From: an uncultured Clostridia bacterium
GTDB taxonomy: Bacteria; Bacillota; Clostridia; Oscillospirales; Acutalibacteraceae
Length of the DNA stretch: 46,812 nucleotides
Assembly: GCA_904420155.1 (NCBI GenBank)
Contig: CAJFUH010000207.1
Location: forward strand, 1 to 46,812
Direction: 5' to 3'
Part shown: positions 6,456-15,822 of the stretch, piece after piece
Position numbering within the stretch: the stretch's first letter is position 1
Layout: each line of letters begins with the position of its first letter
Position numbers and translations under genes: made by a program
Notes under the pieces: model-generated
Databases searched by the model: none
What the model was told of the DNA's origin: nothing
What the model saw: the letters and a program-made list of their open reading frames with translations, nothing else

Positions 6456-8123
6456 TCAATCAGAAGAACTTTCTTCACTGCTGCTAGGAGATTTCCCCTT
6501 GCTCACTACAATCTCTACCGTATTCCCATATTCGACTTTATCCCCCGCTACATGGCTGCGGTATCCAATCACCTGACCTGCCGGGATATAATCGTCATAA
6601 CGTTCTTCCTCACTTTTTACTGGAACGAGACCTTGAGCGGTCACCGCAGAAGCGGCTTCTGTCAAAGAATCTCCCTCAATATCCGGCAAGGTCCGCATAC
6701 GGGGGCCCTTGCTCACCTGAACGGAAATCACGGTGCCTTCCATCATCTTTTGCTCTTTTGGATCGGGGTTCTGGGAAACAATGTACCCTTCCTGGATCGT
6801 ATCGCTAAAAGTCTCGCCTATCTTCAAAATCTGATAAGAGTTGCTCTCTTGAGCCGTTTTTTCCGCATCCTCATATTTCAGATTTACCAAATTAGGGATA
6901 TCCACCTGATTCAGGCTCTCTAGCGAAGAAGAAGTATCAGACATACTGGATACCGCGGAATTTTCTCCGGAAGGATCTTTCCCCCATCCTCCACTGCCAT
7001 ATAAAATCAATAATACAATGGCAATGACCACCAGAGCAAAGATACAGGATAAAATACCCCATACAAAATTCGGAAGGCCCTTGGACTTGCTGTCGGATTT
7101 CTGGGCCGCTTTGGACGTCACCGGCGGTTTTTGCGGCGGGGCCGCCACTTCGTTTTGTACCATCGTAACGGTAGGCGCCGCAGACAGCTCAGCCCGCAGC
7201 CGTTCAAAGGTAGCGGTACGTTTTGAAGGATCTACCTGCAATCCATTGGCTAGAGCGGTAACTACATGCGGCGGGATCTCCCGCAAGATACTGGTGGGGA
7301 TCATCAACCGGGCGTCATTCTTGCGCTTTAAGGCGTCCTGGGGGAGAATTCCTGTCAGGGCGAAAAATAAACATGCAGTAAATCCATATACGTCGCTGCT
7401 TTCGCTGATAGGACCATTCATCACATACTGCTCAATGGCGGAACACCCGGGAAATAATTCTGGAATCAGATCGGTATCCATTTGGCGCACTGCCCGAATG
7501 GAAAAACCGGTCAATTTCATTTTTCCAGAACGCAGGATTACCAAGTTTTGGGGAGAAATCCCCAAATGAGATACTCCGCTGGCGTGCATAGCGCTTAGGC
7601 TGGACAGTACGGGCATAAACAGCGGCCGTATCGTATTCCAATCCGCCCGTCCCCCGCTGCGCTGGATAAATTCCTGTAAAGTGATGGATTCTACCCATTC
7701 CGATACCGTATAAGCGGTATTATTCTCCTCAAAAATATCGTAGATCGGTATCATAGAGGATAACTCCCGCAGGCGCGCTATGGCACGGAAATAACGCAGA
7801 AATTCCTCCCGATACTCTTGAAATGTTAACTCACAGCCTGGGATAATTTCAGCGGAGCTTCCTTTCCGAGACGCTAGATTCTCCGGCATGAACTCCCGAA
7901 TATACACCGGCGTACCCGCTACGGAATCATAACCGAGATATCCGATTCCTTCTCCGTTACTATCCAGACGTTTCCCTACCACATAACGATCCTGCAAAAC
8001 CGTTCTTCGGGGCAAACAGTTTACCGGCTGAGGCTGAGAATCATTGTAACCACAATGAGGACAGACTGTTTGTCCCTCTCTGTCCTTCATACATCCCATG
8101 CATAAATTGTCTAAATTTATCAT
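6456..8123 (-). CDS. Membrane pseudokinase with N-terminal zinc ribbon and two PASTA domains
   Basis: A 555-residue protein. Residues 8-24 form a CxxC...CPHC zinc ribbon. Residues 47-310 resemble a Ser/Thr kinase of the PrkC/Stk type, but catalytic residues are missing: the beta-3 Lys is Arg (VYIREF, R76), the HRD loop is HLG (186-188) and DFG is GFS (206-208). A low-complexity linker precedes a single membrane helix (354-376). Two PASTA domains (about 407-473 and 475-543) should lie outside the cell, where PASTA repeats bind muropeptides or beta-lactams. It is probably a non-catalytic cell-wall sensor or scaffold. A divergent but active kinase cannot be excluded without structure modelling. 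It has its own promoter at 8212-8241. Confidence 0.85.
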   Translation of the reverse strand: MINLDNLCMGCMKDREGQTVCPHCGYNDSQPQPVNCLPRRTVLQDRYVVGKRLDSNGEGIGYLGYDSVAGTPVYIREFMPENLASRKGSSAEIIPGCELTFQEYREEFLRYFRAIARLRELSSMIPIYDIFEENNTAYTVSEWVESITLQEFIQRSGGRADWNTIRPLFMPVLSSLSAMHASGVSHLGISPQNLVILRSGKMKLTGFSIRAVRQMDTDLIPELFPGCSAIEQYVMNGPISESSDVYGFTACLFFALTGILPQDALKRKNDARLMIPTSILREIPPHVVTALANGLQVDPSKRTATFERLRAELSAAPTVTMVQNEVAAPPQKPPVTSKAAQKSDSKSKGLPNFVWGILSCIFALVVIAIVLLILYGSGGWGKDPSGENSAVSSMSDTSSSLESLNQVDIPNLVNLKYEDAEKTAQESNSYQILKIGETFSDTIQEGYIVSQNPDPKEQKMMEGTVISVQVSKGPRMRTLPDIEGDSLTEAASAVTAQGLVPVKSEEERYDDYIPAGQVIGYRSHVAGDKVEYGNTVEIVVSKGKSPSSSEESSSD

Positions 8124-8211
8124 TCCATTCCCTCTTAACTAGCCTCTAGGCAACTTATGAATGCTGGTTGGTTGCTTTGGGCTCCTAAGATTAACTCTTT
8201 TAACCTTTAGC

Positions 8212-8241
8212 AGTATACCATATTTTGTTAACCAAAATCAA
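8212..8241 (-). promoter_or_regulatory. Promoter of the PASTA pseudokinase gene
   Basis: TTGATT (8236-8241), an 18-base spacer and TATACT (8212-8217) on the minus strand, about 90 bases before the start codon. Confidence 0.65.
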
Positions 8242-8261
8242 GGGATGAAGCGATCCATTCC

Positions 8262-8279
8262 CTTTACAATGTTGTAAAG
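8262..8279. repeat. 18-bp inverted repeat upstream of the PASTA pseudokinase promoter
   Basis: CTTTACAATGTTGTAAAG is a perfect 8-bp inverted repeat around a 2-base centre. It lies 20 bases upstream of the -35 box and 16 bases beyond the trxB stop codon. There is no T run after it, so an operator is more likely than a terminator. Confidence 0.5.
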
Positions 8280-8294
8280 AATTTTTGTATTTTA

Positions 8295-9254
8295 TTATAA
8301 ATTTTTTTCTATTTGTCGATTAAAATCCACCTTTTTTCTACTTTTCCAATTAATATAGTTTCCCGCTTGTACGGCGGCCACCGCTCCATCCGCCGCCGCC
8401 GTGATAATCTGACGCAGGAATTTCGTGCGGCTATCTCCCGCCACATAAACGCCGGGGATCGGTGTGGTACAGTCTTCCCCTACTTTTAAATAGCCGTTTT
8501 CATCCAAAGGAAGCATATCTGCAAACAGACGGTTATCCGGTTCCATTCCAATGGCCACAAATACCGCGCTTACTGGTAACTGACGCTTTTCCTGGGTTTG
8601 TCTGTTTTTCACTTGAATATGGGTAACATTCTTTTCCCCTTCAATAGCCGTCACCTCGCTGTGAAATAAAAGCTCTATATTGCTTTGTTCCATCACTGAT
8701 TGCGCCAGCATGTGTTCCCCTCGAAATTCATCCCTTCTATGAATGAGATAGACACGGCTACATAAATGAGACAGGAACAGGGCGTCTTCTAATGCCGTAT
8801 TTCCTCCGCCCACAACCGCTACTTCTTTCTGTTTGAAAAAGGCCCCGTCGCAGGTAGCGCAATAAGAAACGCCGTGTCCCGTCAGGCGTTCCTCCCCTTC
8901 ACATTTTAATTTTCTGCGCTGTGCGCCGTTGGCAATAATAAGCGCCTTGCCCTCATATACTCCTTGTGCGGTTACTACCCGCTTGTTCTCCCCCTCTAGG
9001 AATACCTGTTCCACCTCTTCAAACAGCACCTCCGCCCCTTGGGAAATAGCCTGCTGATATAGGTTCATGGAAAATTCCGGGCCGCTGATCTTTTCAATAG
9101 CTGGGTAATTCTCTACTTCGCTTGTAGTAGCCACTTGACCGCCATAGAACAAGCGGTCAAATACAACCGCCTGAAGGCCTGCCCGTACCGTATAAACCGC
9201 TGCTGTCAATCCTGCCGGTCCTGCTCCAATAATCAGTACATCTGTTTTTGTCAT
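8295..9254 (-). CDS. trxB: Thioredoxin reductase
   Basis: The enzyme reduces thioredoxin with NADPH through FAD and a redox disulfide in the cytoplasm. The 319-residue length is standard. Visible signatures are the FAD-binding GAGPAGL (10-16), the active-site CATC (132-135, preceded by GVSYCATCDG), the NADP-binding VVGGGNTALEDA (147-158) with HRRDEFR following, and the C-terminal GVYVAGDSR FAD contact. The start codon has AAAGGAG at good spacing. A possible -10 (TATTATAA) sits in the 190-base gap after the CDF exporter gene. No thioredoxin gene is adjacent. Confidence 0.95.
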   Translation of the reverse strand: MTKTDVLIIGAGPAGLTAAVYTVRAGLQAVVFDRLFYGGQVATTSEVENYPAIEKISGPEFSMNLYQQAISQGAEVLFEEVEQVFLEGENKRVVTAQGVYEGKALIIANGAQRRKLKCEGEERLTGHGVSYCATCDGAFFKQKEVAVVGGGNTALEDALFLSHLCSRVYLIHRRDEFRGEHMLAQSVMEQSNIELLFHSEVTAIEGEKNVTHIQVKNRQTQEKRQLPVSAVFVAIGMEPDNRLFADMLPLDENGYLKVGEDCTTPIPGVYVAGDSRTKFLRQIITAAADGAVAAVQAGNYINWKSRKKVDFNRQIEKNL

Positions 9255-9443
9255 GGGAAGTCTCCTTTATCAAACAAACTCATTTTCAGTCTTTTTATAA
9301 TAGTCGTTTTAAGCGCCTGATCTTTTATCTAAAAGTGATTGCATCTTCCTATATTTTGCCGCTTTTGATAGGATATATCGTACCTTTTAAATCCTGCTTG
9401 ACCCCTCAATTGGCTTTCTTCTTTATCATTTTCCCTTGATCTC

Positions 9444-10622
9444 TCAATTCTCCCGGTACACATAGGTCTTATCCACATTGACCACTACCTCATAGTTTTC
9501 GTCCAGGGTTTTTGCCGCATAGCGAACCTCTTCTACTACTTGTTCATCACTTAAACGGAATTTATGGGGAACCACCACATCAAAGATTAAATTGGTATGG
9601 GTTGGACCTGCTACCATGCGGAAATCATGAATCGTAATAGAGGGATCGATCAATTTAACCAACGCCGCCATTTTTCGATGAACCTCATTGACTTTTTGAT
9701 CGTCCGTAACGATAGGATCCATATGGATGACGCACTCACAGCCAAATTTTTTCTTGAGATCCCTCTCAATGATATCAATGGTATCGTGAATTTTCAAAAT
9801 ATCAATGTGGCAGGGAACCTCCGCATGTAAGGAAACCACGCTCCTCCCTGGACCATAATTGTGGACAATGAGATCATGCACACCCACTACATCTTCGTAA
9901 GAAAGCACTTCCTGTTCAATTTTGTGGACAAATTCTGCATCTGGGGCCTCCCCCAACAGCAAATTTAAAGTATCCTTTGCGGTCATAAACCCCGTATACA
10001 AAATGAACAGAGCCACAACAATCCCCGCATATCCATCAATAGAAAAACCTGTCAGTATACTGACCAGGATTCCTAGTAATACTGTTGCAGTGGTCACTAC
10101 GTCGCTGATACTATCCATAGCGGTAGCTTTTAAGGCAGCAGAGTTGATAATTTTTCCTAGTTTACGATTAAAAAGCCCCATCCATAGCTTTACCCCGATA
10201 GAAACCAGCAATATAATCACAGACAACATACTGAATGTGACTTCTTCCGGATGGATGATTTTATCTATAGAAGATTGTATCAATTCAACCCCCACCAAAA
10301 TAATGGCAATGGACACAATCAGCCCGGAAATATACTCCATTCTCCCATGTCCAAAGGGGTGTTCCTCATCCGCCGGTTTTCCGGACATTTTGAAACCAAT
10401 CAAAGTAATGATCGACGATCCCGCATCTGATAAATTATTTAAAGCATCTGCGGTAATGGAAATAGAAGCCGTCAACATGCCCGCTATAAGTTTCGCTATA
10501 AATAATATTACATTGCAGAAAATCCCAACGATACCGCCCAGCCAACCATATTTTTGCCTTACTTGTTGATCTTGCGTTTGAGTGTGGTTCTTAATAAACA
10601 AACGAATCAAAAGATTGGTCAT
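9444..10622 (-). CDS. Cation diffusion facilitator (CDF) family metal exporter
   Basis: A 392-residue inner-membrane transporter exporting divalent metal (Zn2+, Mn2+, Fe2+ or Cd2+) in exchange for H+. Membrane helices begin with GIVGIFCNVILFIAKLIAG. The helix 2 metal site ADALNNLSDAGSS and the following EHPFGHGRMEYISG loop are typical of the MMT1/FieF branch. Helix 5 carries ATAMDSISDVVTT, the second metal site. A long cytoplasmic C-terminal region (about 210 onward) has the usual ferredoxin-like metal-sensing fold, with an apparent additional segment to residue 392. The start at 10622 has AAAGGGAG upstream and is preferred over an ATG 23 codons earlier. The metal specificity cannot be read directly. 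Confidence 0.9.
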   Translation of the reverse strand: MTNLLIRLFIKNHTQTQDQQVRQKYGWLGGIVGIFCNVILFIAKLIAGMLTASISITADALNNLSDAGSSIITLIGFKMSGKPADEEHPFGHGRMEYISGLIVSIAIILVGVELIQSSIDKIIHPEEVTFSMLSVIILLVSIGVKLWMGLFNRKLGKIINSAALKATAMDSISDVVTTATVLLGILVSILTGFSIDGYAGIVVALFILYTGFMTAKDTLNLLLGEAPDAEFVHKIEQEVLSYEDVVGVHDLIVHNYGPGRSVVSLHAEVPCHIDILKIHDTIDIIERDLKKKFGCECVIHMDPIVTDDQKVNEVHRKMAALVKLIDPSITIHDFRMVAGPTHTNLIFDVVVPHKFRLSDEQVVEEVRYAAKTLDENYEVVVNVDKTYVYREN

Positions 10623-10729
10623 ATCAATTCTCCCTTTGGGTTTACATAAAATAGAAAGATACCTTTCCTTTAAGTTTACTAAGTGTAACATTGCAATGGA
10701 AAATTAGTCAAGAGAAACGCCGCGGGCTT

Positions 10730-11428
10730 CTATGCCTTTTCGTCTTTCATCGCTTCCTCCACACAATCGAAACGCAGCCATTGGCGGTGGTCTTTTAACC
10801 ATTGCCGGTACTCCTCGTAGTTTGGCATTTTCTGTTTTACCAACTGCCAGAACCGGCTGGAATGGTCATGATGGACAGTATGACATAGTTCATGAATAAT
10901 GACAGAATCAATAACAGGGAGGGGCGCCATCACCAAATACCAAGAAATACAAATCCCGTTCCTTCCCGAACACGAACCCCATCTGGTTTTCGCTGAAGTA
11001 ACTTTGGCCCCTTGAATTGGAAATCCATATGTTTGCGCATATTGATAGATCCTCGGGATCAAAATTTCTTTGGCCTGTTCCCGAAACCAGTTCTCTAATT
11101 TTTCCCTTTTTTCATTCAGAGATATTTTCGGAACAATCAATCTGTCTTCTTTTAAACATATTTTCGTCTTTTCTTGTGCCAAATGCAGGGAATACCAAGT
11201 ACCCAAAAATAAAAAAGGTTCCCCCTCTTCCAATCGGTGCAGATTAGGTTTTGGACGGTTTTGTATTTCCTTTTTCTTTTTCTCTATCCATTTTTCATGG
11301 GATTTCACAATCTGTTCTAACTCTTTATAGGAAATACGGCGGGGGGCCCTTACGATCAATTCCCCTTTTTCATTGAGTTCTAACGCTATGCTTTTTCGAT
11401 TGCTTCGGATGACTTTTGTGATATTCAA
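10730..11428 (-). CDS. YgjP-type (DUF45) SprT-like metal-dependent protein
   Basis: A 232-residue protein with the HELCH zinc motif (IIHELCHTVHHDHSSRFW), an upstream KTRWGSCSG, and the YREWL-like C terminus. These are the hallmarks of the YgjP/M48-like DUF45 family. E. coli YgjP has been described as a UTP pyrophosphatase, while other members are annotated as metallopeptidases; I cannot tell which applies. The N-terminal half is a beta-rich segment (NITKVIRSNRKSIALELNE). It is probably a stand-alone gene: 106 bases separate it from the CDF gene and a terminator hairpin (11587-11630) lies upstream. Confidence 0.85.
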   Translation of the reverse strand: MNITKVIRSNRKSIALELNEKGELIVRAPRRISYKELEQIVKSHEKWIEKKKKEIQNRPKPNLHRLEEGEPFLFLGTWYSLHLAQEKTKICLKEDRLIVPKISLNEKREKLENWFREQAKEILIPRIYQYAQTYGFPIQGAKVTSAKTRWGSCSGRNGICISWYLVMAPLPVIDSVIIHELCHTVHHDHSSRFWQLVKQKMPNYEEYRQWLKDHRQWLRFDCVEEAMKDEKA

Positions 11429-11586
11429 TAGATATCCTTCCTATCCCGCTTCTATACTTCTTTTTTATCATAACACAAAAATTGGAACGTTACACCCTAC
11501 CCTCCCCAAGTTATGGGGTTGCTCCGATTCTATATGAATGCTTCCCTCATCTTCCAAAGCAATCCTATCCATGCCTTATGATAAGA

Positions 11587-11630
11587 GAAAACAGTGGCAT
11601 TCTGCCTACCGGCAAAATCCCACTGTTTTA
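11587..11630 (-). terminator. Terminator of the V/A-ATPase operon
   Basis: The arms AAAACAGTGG and CCACTGTTTT surround a 21-base loop, immediately after the subunit D stop codon. A tract of T-rich sequence follows on the minus strand. Confidence 0.85.
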
Positions 11631-12299
11631 TTATCCTTCCAGTCCTCTTTGTCGATAATGATGCGCCTGTTCCAGCATCATATCTTTTACCTTCATCAGC
11701 CGGATCTGGGTGCTGCGCTCATTTTCATCCAGCTTCATGGTAATATACCGGATATTTTCCTGCATTTCCGGGATCATCACGTGTTCCAATGCATTGACAC
11801 GGCGCCTGGTCTTTTCAATTTCCGCCGCCATCAACTGGCACGACTTTTCGCATTCCGCCAGCCGTAGCATATCAGGCAAAAGTTCAGAAAGCGAATACAC
11901 AGCGGCATCCAGTTCGCTGGAAGTAAAAGCCAGACCATAGGAATAAATGTCGTTGGGGTCGGAAGTCCGGGTCTTATAGGTAAACACCGGAATTTCTACA
12001 CTCATTACATTACGCACTCCGCTTTCCAGATATACCTCCTGTTTGGGAGCCAACAGAGCGGATTGTAGAATCTCTTCCTGCATGTCTGCCCGGGCCAGCA
12101 CAAAATTCTGATTGGCCCTTGTAATCCCTTTCTCCACCTTTTCCCGCAATTGCTTATTCTCTTTGACCAGATCTAAAAACTGGCGCATCAGTTCATCCCG
12201 CTTATCTTTTAACAGCTTGTGCCCCCGCAAAGCGGTGACCAGCTTTTTTTTAAGACGGGTTAACTCCATACGGGTCGGATTGACCTGTGTCTTAGCCAA
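11631..12299 (-). CDS. ntpD: V/A-type ATP synthase/ATPase subunit D (central stalk)
   Basis: Subunit D is the long antiparallel coiled-coil shaft that turns inside the A3B3 head. The 222-residue protein starts MAKTQVNPTRMELTRLKKKL, the typical N-terminal signature of subunit D, and has two long helical stretches (1-75 and about 130-205) around a central globular part. It is the last gene of the operon, 41 bases after subunit B. No residues appear missing. Confidence 0.93.
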   Translation of the reverse strand: MAKTQVNPTRMELTRLKKKLVTALRGHKLLKDKRDELMRQFLDLVKENKQLREKVEKGITRANQNFVLARADMQEEILQSALLAPKQEVYLESGVRNVMSVEIPVFTYKTRTSDPNDIYSYGLAFTSSELDAAVYSLSELLPDMLRLAECEKSCQLMAAEIEKTRRRVNALEHVMIPEMQENIRYITMKLDENERSTQIRLMKVKDMMLEQAHHYRQRGLEG

Positions 12300-12340
12300 G
12301 GATGCATCATCCCTTTACTTTACAAATATTGGGTTTCTCG

Positions 12341-13711
12341 CTATTTCCCATAATATCGATCTAAATATTCATCCTTAATGCGCTTTAATTCCGACCGTGG
12401 CAGAATAGAAAGCAGCTTCCAGCCGATTTTTAAGGTTTCTTCAATATCCCGATTGGCCTCATACCCCTGGGAAACATATTCTTTTTCAAAAGCGTCCGCA
12501 AATTTCGCATACAGTTTGTCGATATCGGTCAATGCCGCTTCCCCCAAAACAACCATCAGTTCCTTTGCATCTTTTCCGCGGGCATAAGCGGCGAAGAGCT
12601 GGTTCATGGTATTGGCATGGTCGGCCCGGGTCTTACCCTCTCCGATCCCCTTGTCTTTTAATCGGGACAAGGAGGGAAGCACATCAATGGGAGGCATGAT
12701 CCCCTTTCGGAACAGTTCCCGGCTGAGGATAATCTGCCCTTCTGTGATGTAGCCCGTCAAGTCCGGGATCGGATGGGTTTTATCATCTTCCGGCATGGTC
12801 AAAATCGGGATCAGAGTGATGCTGCCGTCTTTTCCTTTTTGACGGCCCGCCCTCTCATACAGGGAGGCCAAGTCGGTATACATATAACCGGGATATCCCC
12901 TGCGCCCTGGCACCTCTTTTCGGGCTGCGGAAACTTCACGCAGGGCGTCTGCATAATTGGTGATATCCGTCATAATAACCAGTACATGCATCCCCTGATC
13001 AAATGCCAGATATTCCGCCGCAGTGAGCGCCATGCGAGGGGTGGCAATCCGTTCAATAGCCGGGTCATTGGCCAGATTGATAAATAGGACCGTACGGTCG
13101 ATGGCTCCTGTCTCCTGGAAACTCTCAATAAAAAAATTGGATTCTTCAAAAGTAATCCCCATCGCTGCAAAGACCACGGCAAAAGGTTCCTTGGTCCCCC
13201 GTACCTTCGCCTGTCTTGCAATTTGGGCGGCCAGGTTGGCATGGGGAAGGCCGCTGGCGGAAAAGATCGGCAGCTTCTGCCCACGCACTAAGGTATTGAG
13301 GCCGTCAATGGCGGAAACCCCTGTCTGGATAAATTCCTGTGGATAATTGCGGGCGGCTGGATTCATAGGCAGGCCGTTGATATCTATCCTTTTTTCCGGC
13401 AGAATATCAGGCCCTCCATCTATGGGCCTGCCCAATCCATCAAATACGCGGCTGAGCATATCTTTGGAGACCCCTAATTCCATACTTCTTCCCAGAAAAC
13501 GCACCTTGCTGTTGCTTAAATTGATCCCGGTAGCGCTTTCAAATAGCTGTACCAGCGCATTGCCGCCGTCAATCTCCAGCACTTTGCAGCGCCGTCTTTC
13601 CCCGCTGGCCAATTCGATTTCCCCCAGCTCATTGTAGGCCACGCGGTCCACTCCCCGTACCAGCATGAGAGGACCCGCCACTTCTTCAATGGTTCTATAT
13701 TCTTTGGGCAT
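12341..13711 (-). CDS. ntpB: V/A-type ATPase subunit B (non-catalytic)
   Basis: Subunit B forms the non-catalytic half of the A3B3 hexamer. The 456 residues include the family signatures PKEYRTIEEVAGPL, NYPQEFIQTGVSAIDGLNTLVRGQKLPIFSASGLPH, YADALREVSAARKEVPGRRGYPGYMYTDLA and SRLKDKGIGEGKTRADH. As in other B subunits the Walker A lysine motif is replaced (FSASGLPHA). The start ATG shares one base with the TGA of subunit A, so translation is likely coupled. Confidence 0.96.
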   Translation of the reverse strand: MPKEYRTIEEVAGPLMLVRGVDRVAYNELGEIELASGERRRCKVLEIDGGNALVQLFESATGINLSNSKVRFLGRSMELGVSKDMLSRVFDGLGRPIDGGPDILPEKRIDINGLPMNPAARNYPQEFIQTGVSAIDGLNTLVRGQKLPIFSASGLPHANLAAQIARQAKVRGTKEPFAVVFAAMGITFEESNFFIESFQETGAIDRTVLFINLANDPAIERIATPRMALTAAEYLAFDQGMHVLVIMTDITNYADALREVSAARKEVPGRRGYPGYMYTDLASLYERAGRQKGKDGSITLIPILTMPEDDKTHPIPDLTGYITEGQIILSRELFRKGIMPPIDVLPSLSRLKDKGIGEGKTRADHANTMNQLFAAYARGKDAKELMVVLGEAALTDIDKLYAKFADAFEKEYVSQGYEANRDIEETLKIGWKLLSILPRSELKRIKDEYLDRYYGK

Positions 13712-15483
13712 CAGTAGTCCTCCTCCTTTTGCGCGGCTTCGTCGATCTCCAATGCCAGTTGGTGCAGGATTTCTTCATACTCCTGTTCCACTTCATCCCC
13801 CGGCACATATTTAAAGCGCCCAATCCGTTCCCGGACCGGCAGGCCCACCAAGCGTTCCACAGAGATTCCCCGTTTTAAAGCCTGTTCCGCTTGCTGAGAA
13901 TAATCCATGACCAATTGCATCATCAAATGCTGTTTGTGCAATGGGGTGTAAGTGTCCACCTCATGGAAGGCATCCTGGTGAAGGAAGTCCTCCCGGATGG
14001 ATCGCGCGGCTTCCAGTTTCAGGCGGTCCGGGGCCGACAAGGCGTCCATCCCTACCAATTTTACGATTTCTTCCAGTTCCGATTCTTCCTGCAGCAAACG
14101 CATCAGTTTTCCTCGCAGTTCCATCCAATCGGAGGCTACCTGGCTATTGAACCATTTTGCCATGGTATCCACATACAGGGAATAGCTGGTCAGCCAATTG
14201 ACTGCTGGGAAGTGCCGTTTATAAGCGAGGTTGGAATCCAGCCCCCAGAAAACTTTGACGATGCGCAGCGTGGCCTGGGATACCGGTTCGGAGATATCCC
14301 CGCCCGGCGGGGACACCGCCCCAATGACAGAGAGCGCCCCCTCCCTTGCTTCGCTTCCCAATGTCACCACACGGCCGGCACGTTCGTAAAACTGGGCAAG
14401 GCGGCTTCCCAAATAGGCAGGGTATCCTTCCTCTCCTGGCATCTCTTCCAAGCGGCCGGACATCTCCCGCAGCGCCTCCGCCCACCGGGAGGTGGAATCC
14501 GCCATCAGCGCCACTGAATAGCCCATATCCCGGAAATACTCCGCAATTGTGATGCCGGTATAGATCGAGGCTTCCCGGGCCGCTACCGGCATATCTGAGG
14601 TATTAGCGATCAATACCGTCCGTTTCATCAGCGAATAGCCGGTCTTGGGGTCGATCAGTTCCGGGAACTCATTGAGCACATCGGTCATTTCATTGCCCCG
14701 TTCTCCGCAGCCGATGTATACCACGATATCCGCTTCCGCCCATTTGGCCAGCTGGTGCTGTACCACTGTCTTTCCGCTGCCAAACGGCCCCGGAACCGCC
14801 GCTACACCTCCCTTTGCAATGGGAAACAAGGTATCGATCACCCTTTGTCCGGTCACCAGCGGCATATCTGGAGAAAGTTTTCTCTGATAAGGGCGGCCCA
14901 GCCGTACCGGCCATTTTTGCATGAGGGTGAGATTCTGGCTGGTTCCATTGGGGGTATCCACCACAGCTACCGTTTCCTCCAGGGTATAATCCCCCTCTTG
15001 GATAGAACGGATGGTTCCCATCACGCCGCTGGGTACCATAATTTTGTGAAGTACAATTTCAGTCTCTTGCACAGTGCCTATGATATCCCCGCCAACTACG
15101 GAATCCCCCTTTTGGACAGACGGCGTAAAGCGCCATTTTGTTTCCCTGTTTAAAGCCGGTACTTCCACTCCGCGCTGTAAGTTGTTCCCCGAAATTCTCA
15201 TAATTTCGTCCAAAGGGCGCTGAATGCCGTCAAAGATGCTGCCGATCAGTCCCGGCCCCAATTCTACGCTCATGGGAGCCCCTGTGGATTCCACCGGTTC
15301 CCCCGGTCCCAGCCCGGAAGTCTCTTCATATACCTGAATGGAAGCCCTATCCCCATGCATTTCGATGATCTCGCCGATCAGCCTTTGTTCGCTCACGCGG
15401 ACCACATCGAACATATTGGCATCCCGCATGCCTTTGGCGATTACCAGCGGGCCCGCCACTTTTTGGATGGTACCTTTGCTCAT
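13711..15483 (-). CDS. ntpA: V/A-type ATPase subunit A (catalytic)
   Basis: Subunit A hydrolyses or makes ATP. The 590-residue protein shows the Walker A PGPFGSGKTVVQHQ, the preceding long non-homologous insert specific to V/A-type A subunits, MADSTSRWAEALREMSGRLEEMPGEEGYPAYLGSRLAQFYERAG and the GAVSPPGGDISEPV segment. It is preceded by subunit F with only 18 bases between, and overlaps subunit B by one base. Length and motifs are complete. Confidence 0.97.
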   Translation of the reverse strand: MSKGTIQKVAGPLVIAKGMRDANMFDVVRVSEQRLIGEIIEMHGDRASIQVYEETSGLGPGEPVESTGAPMSVELGPGLIGSIFDGIQRPLDEIMRISGNNLQRGVEVPALNRETKWRFTPSVQKGDSVVGGDIIGTVQETEIVLHKIMVPSGVMGTIRSIQEGDYTLEETVAVVDTPNGTSQNLTLMQKWPVRLGRPYQRKLSPDMPLVTGQRVIDTLFPIAKGGVAAVPGPFGSGKTVVQHQLAKWAEADIVVYIGCGERGNEMTDVLNEFPELIDPKTGYSLMKRTVLIANTSDMPVAAREASIYTGITIAEYFRDMGYSVALMADSTSRWAEALREMSGRLEEMPGEEGYPAYLGSRLAQFYERAGRVVTLGSEAREGALSVIGAVSPPGGDISEPVSQATLRIVKVFWGLDSNLAYKRHFPAVNWLTSYSLYVDTMAKWFNSQVASDWMELRGKLMRLLQEESELEEIVKLVGMDALSAPDRLKLEAARSIREDFLHQDAFHEVDTYTPLHKQHLMMQLVMDYSQQAEQALKRGISVERLVGLPVRERIGRFKYVPGDEVEQEYEEILHQLALEIDEAAQKEEDY

Positions 15484-15501
15484 CTCTCTATCACCTGTTT
15501 T

Positions 15502-15822
15502 CTAAGTTTCATTAAAAATGATATCGGAACCCACCGCCTGTTCTACAGATTTTTTGACCATCTGAACTCCCATCCCCGTATTGCCTGATATTCCGGGAAT
15601 GGGAATAATCGCTGGAAGCGGCGCGCTTCTGTAATGATCCAGCTCCCTTTCCAATTCCTTCGCCAACGCTTCGGTGATATAAATAACTGCATAATCCCTT
15701 TCTGCCAATTGACGCAGGATTTTTCCGGCCTTCGCCGGTTCATTTTCTGGAAAGATTTCCAATCCCAGCGCTGCAAATCCATAGATGCTATCCCAATCTC
15801 CCATCACAGCGACCTTATACAT
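15502..15822 (-). CDS. ntpF: V/A-type ATPase subunit F (central stalk)
   Basis: A 106-residue Rossmann-like protein starting MYKVAVMGDWDSIYGFAALG, the standard start of subunit F. It contains YAVIYITEALAKEL and ends with the PIPGISGNTGMGVQMVKKSVEQAVG segment expected of the family. It attaches to subunit D in the rotor. Its start overlaps the end of subunit C by 8 bases. Confidence 0.92.
   Translation of the reverse strand: MYKVAVMGDWDSIYGFAALGLEIFPENEPAKAGKILRQLAERDYAVIYITEALAKELERELDHYRSAPLPAIIPIPGISGNTGMGVQMVKKSVEQAVGSDIIFNET

Noticed and set aside
13891..14517. Long plus-strand open frame inside ntpA, and similar shadow frames throughout the operon and dcw cluster
   Set aside because: These overlap well-supported genes on the other strand, have no family similarity or ribosome binding sites, and follow from codon composition.
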